Shown here piece by piece: positions 53,017 through 58,359 of a stretch of 58,359 nucleotides of DNA. This DNA is from Candidatus Baltobacteraceae bacterium (lineage in GTDB: Bacteria > Vulcanimicrobiota > Vulcanimicrobiia > Vulcanimicrobiales > Vulcanimicrobiaceae), in NCBI GenBank assembly GCA_035502855.1, contig DATJTX010000009.1:1-58359 (forward strand). Reading direction: 5' to 3'. The notes beneath the pieces are model-generated. The model was not told where the DNA came from. It ran no database searches and worked only from the letters and a program-made list of their open reading frames with translations. Every line of letters begins with the position of its first letter. Position 1 is the first letter of the stretch. Both the position numbers and the translations under genes were made by a program.

Positions 53017-54666
53017 CTAGGCGATTTTCGCCGCTTCGGCCCTCGATACTGCCTTTGCGAGAAGCGTCTTATAGCCGACGCTCGGGAAGAGCACGGTCAC
53101 CAGGTCTTTTTCCGCGCGCTCGACCGTGCCGGTGCCGAACTTCGGGTGCACCACCACATCGGCAATCTTGTAGCCGCCGGTCGACGCGCCGATCGCCGGC
53201 AGATCGGCCGCGCGCGTGACCGTGCGCAGACAATTATCGCACGTGCCGCAATTGGTGACCTCGAAGTCCTCGCCGAAGTAATTCAGGATAAAACGCCGGC
53301 GGCACGAGGTCACTTCGGCGTACTGCAGCATCATCGCGAGCTTGGACTGATCGTACGATTTCTTGGTCTCGTAGTTCGCCAAGCTCAGCACCAAATCGCG
53401 GTTCTTGCGCACCGCTTCGGTGAGGCCGTAGGCCGATTTCCCGCTCGCTTCGATGAAGCCCGATTTCTTGAGCAGCGCGAGGATCACTTTGAGCTTGGTG
53501 AGCGGCAGTTGCAGAATCTTGCGCAGGTCGGTCATCGAGACGCCGCCCTCTTGATCGCCGAAGACTTCGATCGTGCCGAAGACGCGCTGCACTTCCTCGA
53601 TGTCCGGATACTTGCCGGTGAGGAAGTAATTCTGCACCCGCGTATCGCTCATGCGGTAGATGAGGATGCAGCGCGAGAGGAGGCCGTCGCGTCCAGCGCG
53701 ACCCGCTTCTTGGGTGTAGGCTTCCAGCGAACCCGGTAGATCGTAGTGCACCACGAAGCGGATGTTCGACTTGTCGATGCCCAGGCCAAAGGCATTGGTC
53801 GCGACCACGGCGCGAATCGTCTCGTTCATGAAGCATTCATGCACGAGCGTGCGATCTTCTTTGTGCAGTTTGGAGTGATAGACCGCAGCCGGAATGCCGA
53901 GCGTGTCGGTGAGGAAGCGCTGCACCTCGAGCGCGTTCTTGATCGTCGCGGTGTAGATGATGCCGGTGCCTTCCAACGCATCGCGGCCGGTGAAGAGCGA
54001 GGAGAGGATCTTGAGCTTGTCGGCTTCTTTGTCGGCCTTGCGCGCTTCGTACTGCAGGTTCGGGCGATCGAACCCTTTGACGATCGGTTTGACGTCGTCG
54101 ATGCCGAGCTGATGCAGGATGTCTTCGCGCACCGCCGGCGTCGCGGTGGCGGTGAGCGCGAGCACGGTCGGGCGGTTCAGGCGCCGGATCACCGCGCCGA
54201 GCGCGAGATAGGCGGGCCGGAAATCGTGGCCCCACTGCGAGATACAGTGGGCTTCATCGACCACGAACAGCGGCACTTTGATCGACTGTAAAAGCTCGAG
54301 AAAACTGCGGTCTTCCAGCTTTTCGGGCGTGGTATAGGCGATGCGGATCGTGCCGCTAGCGATGCGCGCTCGCGCGCGCAGCTCCTGATCTTCGGAGAGG
54401 GTGGAATTCAGTGCAACGACGTCGGTGATGCCGCGTTCGCGCAGCATGTCGAGCTGATCTTTCATGAGAGCGATCAGCGGCGAGACGACGACCGTTGTCC
54501 CTTCGAGCATCAGGGCCGGCAGTTGATAGGTGAGACTTTTGCCGGCGCCCGTCGCGAGAATGGCGAGCGTATCGTGCCCCGCCATAACGCGAGTCACGAC
54601 TTCTTCCTGGCCCGGATAAAAGCGCTTGAATCCGAACTTCTCTTGAAGGGCGGAATGGAAATCCAC
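53017..54666 (-). CDS. recQ: ATP-dependent DNA helicase RecQ
   Basis: Protein of 549 aa. Helicase motifs: FGFKRFYPGQEEVV (motif 0), ATGAGKSLTYQLPAL (I), VVDEAHCISQWGHDFRPAYL (II), LALTATATP (III), and the later ATNAFGLGIDKSNIRFVVHYD and QEAGRAGRDG (V and VI). The RQC zinc-binding part has CRRRFILNYFGE and CGTCDNC. A short C-terminal domain replaces HRDC. It unwinds DNA in repair. GTG 54666 is chosen because the longer frame overlaps dnaX; GGGGAGG lies 14 bases upstream. It is divergent from dnaX. Confidence 0.9.
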   Translation of the reverse strand: MDFHSALQEKFGFKRFYPGQEEVVTRVMAGHDTLAILATGAGKSLTYQLPALMLEGTTVVVSPLIALMKDQLDMLRERGITDVVALNSTLSEDQELRARARIASGTIRIAYTTPEKLEDRSFLELLQSIKVPLFVVDEAHCISQWGHDFRPAYLALGAVIRRLNRPTVLALTATATPAVREDILHQLGIDDVKPIVKGFDRPNLQYEARKADKEADKLKILSSLFTGRDALEGTGIIYTATIKNALEVQRFLTDTLGIPAAVYHSKLHKEDRTLVHECFMNETIRAVVATNAFGLGIDKSNIRFVVHYDLPGSLEAYTQEAGRAGRDGLLSRCILIYRMSDTRVQNYFLTGKYPDIEEVQRVFGTIEVFGDQEGGVSMTDLRKILQLPLTKLKVILALLKKSGFIEASGKSAYGLTEAVRKNRDLVLSLANYETKKSYDQSKLAMMLQYAEVTSCRRRFILNYFGEDFEVTNCGTCDNCLRTVTRAADLPAIGASTGGYKIADVVVHPKFGTGTVERAEKDLVTVLFPSVGYKTLLAKAVSRAEAAKIA

Positions 54667-54750
54667 GACGAGTTTTGAGGCCTCCCCTGTGTCAAGGATA
54701 ACATACCCGCCGGCAGGCGGTACCAAACGGGCGCCGCGAACCTTCCCGGC

Positions 54751-56340
54751 GTGTCCCTCTATCGCACCTGGCGCCCGAAGTCGTTCGCCGATCTCGTCGG
54801 GCAAGATTCCGTCGTTCGCACGCTCACTCACGCCATCGAGGGCGGCAAGCTCGCTCACGCCTACCTGTTTTCCGGGCCCCGCGGCTCGGGCAAGACGTCG
54901 GCGGCGAAGATCTTGGCGCGCTGCATCAATTGCGTTAGCGGTCCAACGGCTCATCCCGATAATACCTGCGAAAATTGCATCGCGATGCTCAACGGCACGG
55001 CGCTCGACGTGTTGGAAATCGACGCCGCGAGTAATCGCGGCATCGACGAAATTCGCGCGCTGCGCGATGCGGTAAAATTCGCACCGTCAGTGATGCGAAT
55101 GAAAGTATATATCATTGATGAAGCGCACATGCTTACTAAAGAGGGTGCCAACGCGTTCTTAAAGACGCTTGAGGAACCGCCCGCGCACGCCGTTTTTATC
55201 CTGGCGACCACGGAACCTGAGAAATTGCCGGTAACGATTCTCTCACGATGTCAGCGCTACGCCTTCAGACGTATCTCGATTCCGGTGATGATCGAACGGA
55301 TGCGCGAAATCGCGACCTATGAAGGGATCGCGATCGACGAGGCGGCGTTGGCGGCGATTGCGTACCGCGCCGACGGCGGGTTGCGCGACGCGCTCACGAT
55401 GTTGGAACAGGCCGCGGCCTTTGCCGACGGGCCAATCACGACCGCGGTCATTGAGTTGGCCTTTGGCGCCACCGGTCGCAATTATGCCAACACCCTTTTG
55501 GACGCGGTGGTTGCACGCGATGCCGCCGTGACGCTGCGCACGATCGAGGAGGCCAGCGACGCCGGCGCCGACATGGTGGTGCTCACGCGCGCGCTGATCG
55601 CGGATTTCCGCAATCTGCTGGTGGCGCACATCGATCCCGAATTGCTCGCGCGCGACCTCGCGCCCGAAGACGCCGAGCGCGCCCGCGTGCGCGCGGTAGA
55701 CGTGCCGCAGGGCACGATCGTGCGCGCGCTGCGCGTGCTGGCCGACGCCGCCAGCCTGGCCCGAACCGGCGCCAACCCCCGCCTGGAGCTGGAAACCGCC
55801 CTGCTCCGCTTCTTATTGGAAGAGGAAACTGTCACCCCGAGCGTAGCGGCGAAGCCGCGTAGTCGAGGGGCCGACGTGACCCCGAGCATCGGTAGCGCCG
55901 CTCCCTCCGGTCGCGCCGCTTCGGTTGAAAAGGCGCCTCCGGCGCCCCCTGTCACCCCGAGCGTAGCGGCGGAGCCGCGTAGTCGAGGGGCCGCCTCCGA
56001 CGCTCCAGTGACGCTGCAACAACTCCGGGCTGCCTGGACCACCATTCGCGGCAAGGTTGAAGCCGAGCGCCCGCCGCTGCGCGCCCCACTCTCCGGCGCC
56101 ATGGTCGACGCGCTCGACGGCAATGTCCTCGTCCTCAAACTCCGCAACGCCTTCGAAACCGACATCCTCAAAACGCACACCAAACTCGTCGAATCGGCGA
56201 TCGCCGACGTCCTCGGCGTGTCACTGCACGTCCGCCTCGAAGCCGGTGCGGCTCCGGCACACTCAGCAGAGCCTACGCCCGTCAACGAAGAAGAAAGCGC
56301 CGACGAATTATTCGGTTACGCCAACGAACGGATTAAGTAA
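54751..56340 (+). CDS. dnaX: DNA polymerase III subunits gamma/tau
   Basis: Protein of 529 aa from GTG 54751 (SLYRTWRPKSFADLVGQDSVV). Walker A GPRGSGKTSAAKIL, the zinc module CINC-x(10)-CENC, DEAHML and the sensor ILATTEPEKLP mark the clamp-loader ATPase. Domain III extends to about residue 360. The linker (about 361-415) is built largely from in-frame family-A repeats giving VTPSVAAKPRSRGA and VTPSVAAEPRSRGA. A tau-like C-terminal domain follows. It loads the clamp and is followed by ybaB and recR in the usual order. Confidence 0.95.
   Translation: MSLYRTWRPKSFADLVGQDSVVRTLTHAIEGGKLAHAYLFSGPRGSGKTSAAKILARCINCVSGPTAHPDNTCENCIAMLNGTALDVLEIDAASNRGIDEIRALRDAVKFAPSVMRMKVYIIDEAHMLTKEGANAFLKTLEEPPAHAVFILATTEPEKLPVTILSRCQRYAFRRISIPVMIERMREIATYEGIAIDEAALAAIAYRADGGLRDALTMLEQAAAFADGPITTAVIELAFGATGRNYANTLLDAVVARDAAVTLRTIEEASDAGADMVVLTRALIADFRNLLVAHIDPELLARDLAPEDAERARVRAVDVPQGTIVRALRVLADAASLARTGANPRLELETALLRFLLEEETVTPSVAAKPRSRGADVTPSIGSAAPSGRAASVEKAPPAPPVTPSVAAEPRSRGAASDAPVTLQQLRAAWTTIRGKVEAERPPLRAPLSGAMVDALDGNVLVLKLRNAFETDILKTHTKLVESAIADVLGVSLHVRLEAGAAPAHSAEPTPVNEEESADELFGYANERIK
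55831..55992. repeat. In-frame family-A repeats inside dnaX
   Basis: GTCACCCCGAGCGTAGCGGC...GCGTAGTCGAGGGGCC occurs at 55831-55872 and again at 55951-55992, with a more diverged unit (GACCCCGAGCATCGG...) between. All are read in the same frame and make the linker of DnaX. Confidence 0.8.
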
Positions 56341-56348
56341 AGAACGAA

Positions 56349-56380
56349 GCGCCGCATTACTGCGGCGCCTCGTGCGCTTT
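56349..56380 (+). terminator. Hairpin after dnaX, possible terminator
   Basis: A perfect 8-bp stem (GCGCCGCA/TGCGGCGC) with a TTAC loop lies 9 bp after the dnaX stop. The following CTCGTGCGCTTT has only a short T run, so termination may be weak. Confidence 0.5.
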
Positions 56381-56390
56381 GATGTGTGTC

Positions 56391-56407
56391 GGCAGATTGA
56401 TACCCTG
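56391..56407 (+). repeat. Inverted copy of tRNA-like anticodon-arm segment
   Basis: GGCAGATTGATACCCTG is the exact reverse complement of 56500-56516, inside the tRNA-like sequence. Weaker similarity extends about 20 bases further toward the 5' half of that sequence. Confidence 0.6.
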
Positions 56408-56467
56408 AACAACCCGACGATAACACACCTATGACGACTTCGCAACAGCGGGTGGAGCTGCCGCGGC

Positions 56468-56539
56468 TGGAGCGCCCGGGAATCGAACCCGGAGCCGGCC
56501 AGGGTATCAATCTGCCAGTCGACACCATCGATGCGCCCC
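56468..56539 (-). pseudogene. tRNA-like sequence, probably a decayed tRNA
   Basis: On the minus strand GGGGCGC pairs with GCGCUCC as a 7-bp acceptor stem, with A73. A T arm CCGGG-UUCGAUU-CCCGG is perfect. The D and anticodon arms do not fold canonically: the centre reads CUGGCAGAUUGAUACCCUGGCC with a GAU triplet but no 5-bp stem. CCA is not encoded. I therefore call it a tRNA remnant or mimic rather than a working tRNA. Flanking bases lengthen the acceptor-like stem to 11 bp (GGCUGGGGCGC/GCGCUCCAGCC). Confidence 0.45.
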
Positions 56540-56582
56540 AGCCGCCTCCTATCCCACCGTGCCTGGACGGCATCTAGCCCTT

Positions 56583-56642
56583 GTCATCCCGAGCCCCTCG
56601 ACTGCGCTCGGGATAAACTCCGCGAAGCGTAGTCGAGGGACC
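56583..56642. repeat. Palindromic repeat, family A, before ybaB
   Basis: GTCATCCCGAGC with CCCTCGACTGCGCTCGGGAT forms a hairpin, followed by CGCGAAGCGTAGTCGAGGGACC. It lies about 26 bp before the ybaB start. Confidence 0.8.
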
Positions 56643-56668
56643 ACCTCAAACCCAACGAAGAGAACAGC

Positions 56669-56977
56669 ATGAACCAAGCGCAACTGATGCAGCAGGTCAA
56701 GAAGATGCAAGCCGAGATGGTGAAAGCGCAAGAAGAACTTGCCAACACCACCGTGCAAGGCAGCGCCGCCAACGGAATCGTGACCGTCGAGATGACGTGC
56801 GATCAGCGAATGAAATCAATCAAGATCGGAAAGGATGCGGTCGACCCCGACGACATCGAAACACTCGAAGATCTCGTGACGGTCGCGGTTAACGACGCGC
56901 TCACCAAAGCCAATGAAAAAGCCCAATCCCGCATGGGCGGCCTCACCGGCGGCATGCGCATCCCCGGCGTGATGTGA
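56669..56977 (+). CDS. ybaB: YbaB/EbfC nucleoid-associated protein
   Basis: Protein of 102 aa. MNQAQLMQQVKKMQAEMVKAQEELANTTVQGSAANGIVTVEM is the standard start of the YbaB/EbfC family, with the central DPDDIETLEDLVTVAVNDALTKA helix. It forms a dimer that binds DNA and is nearly always found between dnaX and recR, as here. ATG 56669 lies after a palindromic repeat, with AACGAAGAG upstream as a modest ribosome-binding site. Confidence 0.92.
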   Translation: MNQAQLMQQVKKMQAEMVKAQEELANTTVQGSAANGIVTVEMTCDQRMKSIKIGKDAVDPDDIETLEDLVTVAVNDALTKANEKAQSRMGGLTGGMRIPGVM

Positions 56978-56988
56978 TCAGACCCCTT

Positions 56989-57061
56989 GTCATCCCGAGC
57001 GTAGCGAAGCGTAGTCGAGGGACCGCCGCAACGTGTCACCCTGAGCCTGTCGAAGGGTGCC
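56989..57061. repeat. Palindromic repeat, family A, before recR
   Basis: GTCATCCCGAGCGTAGCG...GTAGTCGAGGGACCGCC is followed by a second type of arm, GTCACCCTGAGCCTGTCGAAGGGTG. The last part, AAGGG, lies 8 bases before the recR ATG and can act as its ribosome-binding site. Confidence 0.8.
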
Positions 57062-57065
57062 ACTA

Positions 57066-57677
57066 ATGCCCACAAAAAGTGGAAGCATCACGGGACCGGT
57101 GCAAGCCCTCATCAACGAGTTCTCGAAACTCCCAACCGTCGGCGCTAAGACCGCCGCACGGTTAGTGTTCCATTTACTGAACCGTCCGCGCAACGAAGCG
57201 CAAGCGCTGGCCGAAGCAATCCTCGCCGTGAAGGACAAGGTGCGTTTCTGTTCGGTGTGTTTTTCGCTGACCGAAGACGACCCGTGCGATCTCTGCACCG
57301 ATGAAGAACGCGATCGCTCGATCATCTGCGTCGTCGCAGAAGCAAAAGACATCTACGCGATCGAACGCACCGGTGCATTCAAGGGCCGCTACCACGTGCT
57401 CGGCGGATTGATCTCCCCGATGGACGGCATCGGGACCGCGCAACTGCGGGTGAAGGAGCTTGTCGAGCGCATTGGCGTTGAAAATCCAACTGAGATCATT
57501 CTCGCAACGAATCCAAACGCCGAGGGCGAGGCAACGGCACTCTATCTTGCGCGGTTATTGCAGCCGCTATGCTTAGTCGTGAGCCGTTTGGCCTATGGGC
57601 TGCCTATAGGCGCGGACCTCGACTATGCTGATGAAATGACTCTAGGGAGAGCATTGCAGGGCCGACGAGCGATCTAA
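57066..57677 (+). CDS. recR: Recombination mediator protein RecR
   Basis: Protein of 203 aa. Features: helix-hairpin-helix LINEFSKLPTVGAKTAARLVFHLL, zinc finger CSVCFSLTEDDPCDLC, TOPRIM domain (VVAEAKDIYAIERTGAFKGRYHVLGG) and the C-terminal LARLLQPL...RLAYGLPIGADLDYADEMTLGRAL. RecR works with RecF, encoded 40 kb away in this window, to load RecA. ATG 57066 is chosen for AAGGG 8 bases upstream; GTG 57057 lies inside the repeat. Confidence 0.95.
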   Translation: MPTKSGSITGPVQALINEFSKLPTVGAKTAARLVFHLLNRPRNEAQALAEAILAVKDKVRFCSVCFSLTEDDPCDLCTDEERDRSIICVVAEAKDIYAIERTGAFKGRYHVLGGLISPMDGIGTAQLRVKELVERIGVENPTEIILATNPNAEGEATALYLARLLQPLCLVVSRLAYGLPIGADLDYADEMTLGRALQGRRAI

Positions 57678-57766
57678 CTACCGCGCTCGCTGAGGAATGA
57701 GCCAACCCGTTGCTTGGGGAACTCTCGAAGACGCTTCTTACCCACGAGGCGGGATCGCCCTATGCT

Positions 57767-58066
57767 TTACCGGCCCAATCGCAACGAGATCTTACCGGCT
57801 CCAAGTTGGAAGGCCGGGTCTTTCCGCAAGTCACGCATGCACGTTGCCTTCGGTGTCTTGCGACGCTCCGATGGTGTCGTCAGCTCGGGGTATGCAGCGC
57901 AGAGCCCTTCCCAAAACTCTCGTGTTGAGAGCACTTTACCAGCAGCATTCTTGCGTAACCACTCTTCAGCTGCGGCAGCAAATCGCGAGCGTCGGGGCAC
58001 GGTAATTATCCTCCGGAATCGAGGGTTCGCCGGCATTTGCCCGTTCACTTCCATGGCTCGCCGCAC
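57767..58066 (-). CDS. Small basic hypothetical protein
   Basis: Protein of 99 aa from GTG 58066, preceded by GAGGAG at a 6-base spacing. It is basic (RFRRIITVPRRSRFAAAAEEWLRKN) with a central helical part containing STREFWEGLCAAYPELTTPSERRKT. It resembles a small DNA-binding or accessory protein but I cannot name a family. It is divergent from the DUF262 gene with only 12 bp between start codons. ATG 58054 is an alternative start. Confidence 0.5.
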   Translation of the reverse strand: MRRAMEVNGQMPANPRFRRIITVPRRSRFAAAAEEWLRKNAAGKVLSTREFWEGLCAAYPELTTPSERRKTPKATCMRDLRKDPAFQLGAGKISLRLGR

Positions 58067-58078
58067 GGAGAACTCCTC

Positions 58079-58359
58079 ATGATCGGTACAGACACTGCGG
58101 AGTCACCGCGCAACGAGGTCAAGGTTCAGGTCTGGACCGTTCGCGAACTTGTTGACGCCTTGAATGGCATCGGCGAAAAAGGAATATTTATCCCTTCGTT
58201 TCAGCGCGGACTCGTCTGGCAAAAAACGAAGCGCGCGGAGTTGATACAGTCGGTTCGTGAGTCATTGCCGATTGGGTCCCTTCTCATGTACTACGCTGGG
58301 ATTCGCGACAACAAGCCCACGTATGAACTCGTAGACGGCTTGCAAAGGTCAACAAGTCT
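58079..58359 (+). CDS. DUF262 family protein, N-terminal part
   Basis: The first 93 codons of a gene cut by the window edge. ATG 58079 has GGAG 8 bases upstream. FIPSFQRGLVWQKTKRAELIQSVRES followed by YELVDGLQRSTS is the DUF262/GmrS-N pattern, with the DG(Q/L)QR motif of this ParB-like nuclease fold. Such proteins occur in modification-dependent restriction (GmrSD, BrxU type) and other defence systems. The rest of the protein, which would decide the type, is missing. Confidence 0.75.
   Translation, partial: MIGTDTAESPRNEVKVQVWTVRELVDALNGIGEKGIFIPSFQRGLVWQKTKRAELIQSVRESLPIGSLLMYYAGIRDNKPTYELVDGLQRSTS

Larger units (their letters stand above)
56341..56582. other. Intergenic region with hairpin and tRNA-like remnant
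   Basis: No protein gene is supported. It holds a hairpin right after dnaX (GCGCCGCA-TTAC-TGCGGCGC, 56349-56368), a 17-bp inverted repeat and a tRNA-like sequence described below. Confidence 0.5.

Noticed and set aside
54667-54954. N-terminal extension of RecQ
   Set aside because: The extension overlaps the start of dnaX on the other strand and reads as Arg/Ala-rich sequence; RecQ homology starts after GTG 54666.
56341-56582. Signal recognition particle RNA near dnaX
   Set aside because: That RNA is often near dnaX, but the conserved GGAAGCAGC-type core is not present.

Overview
The window is high-GC DNA from a diderm bacterium with a complete lipopolysaccharide (LPS) pathway. It centres on a chromosomal replication origin (dnaA-dnaN-recF-dciA-gyrB). 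That core runs straight into an outer-membrane and LPS assembly block: tamB, bamA, three Skp/OmpH-like chaperones, lpxD, lpxC, fabZ, lpxA, lpxB, a metallophosphatase, an LpxB-like protein, an O-antigen ligase, lptC, lptB and lptF/G. The LpxB-like TIGR03492-type protein, the DUF3084 protein and the many GTG starts with 4-bp gene overlaps suggest an uncultured soil lineage. Candidatus Eremiobacterota (WPS-2) is my best guess, but it rests on gene order and protein character only.

Layout. Positions 205-8120 hold a surface-glycan or peptide decoration cluster: a methyltransferase, a DUF4915-like protein, two sulfotransferases, two 2-oxoglutarate/Fe(II) oxygenases, a two-domain glycosyltransferase, an SGNH hydrolase and a free-standing acyl carrier protein, many joined by 4-bp overlaps. 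Positions 8204-10503 hold a compact four-gene set: an Asp/Asn beta-hydroxylase, a 70-aa Nif11-like peptide, a third sulfotransferase and a phage-tail-collar (microcystin-dependent-protein-like) protein. This looks like an undescribed peptide or protein modification unit.

Positions 10989-14070 are a 3.08-kb mobile element with perfect 19-bp inverted ends and an 8-bp target duplication. It carries an IS1-family transposase split by a -1 frameshift, a tRNA gene, a NYN-domain ribonuclease and three small proteins. The tRNA has a leucine UAG anticodon on a body with a G73 discriminator, a very long variable arm and a serine-like D arm. The element sits about 0.3 kb upstream of dnaA, next to DnaA-box-like sequences.

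Positions 14392-45357 are almost unbroken plus-strand genes for replication, outer-membrane biogenesis, LPS synthesis and LPS export, ending with a RuvX-like nuclease, an outer-membrane-type protein, a TPR protein and a glycosyltransferase. Positions 45354-53014 are accessory: a LuxR-type regulator with a tiny membrane/secreted peptide gene upstream, a degenerate HD-like protein, a very large pilin-like secreted protein and two exported proteins. Positions 53017-57677 return to housekeeping: recQ diverging from dnaX-ybaB-recR. The last 700 bp start a different locus with a DUF262 gene cut by the window edge.

Two families of palindromic repeats lie across the core genes. Family A (GTCATCCCGAGC...GTCGAGGGA) occurs between lpxA and lpxB, inside the dnaX and recF coding sequences, and before ybaB and recR. 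Family B (about 40 bp, GACT-TA...CAAAGCT-AGCTTTG...TA-AGTC) occurs just before recF and inside the signal-peptide region of the second Skp-like gene. Several copies form start codons, ribosome-binding sites or in-frame protein segments of essential genes.
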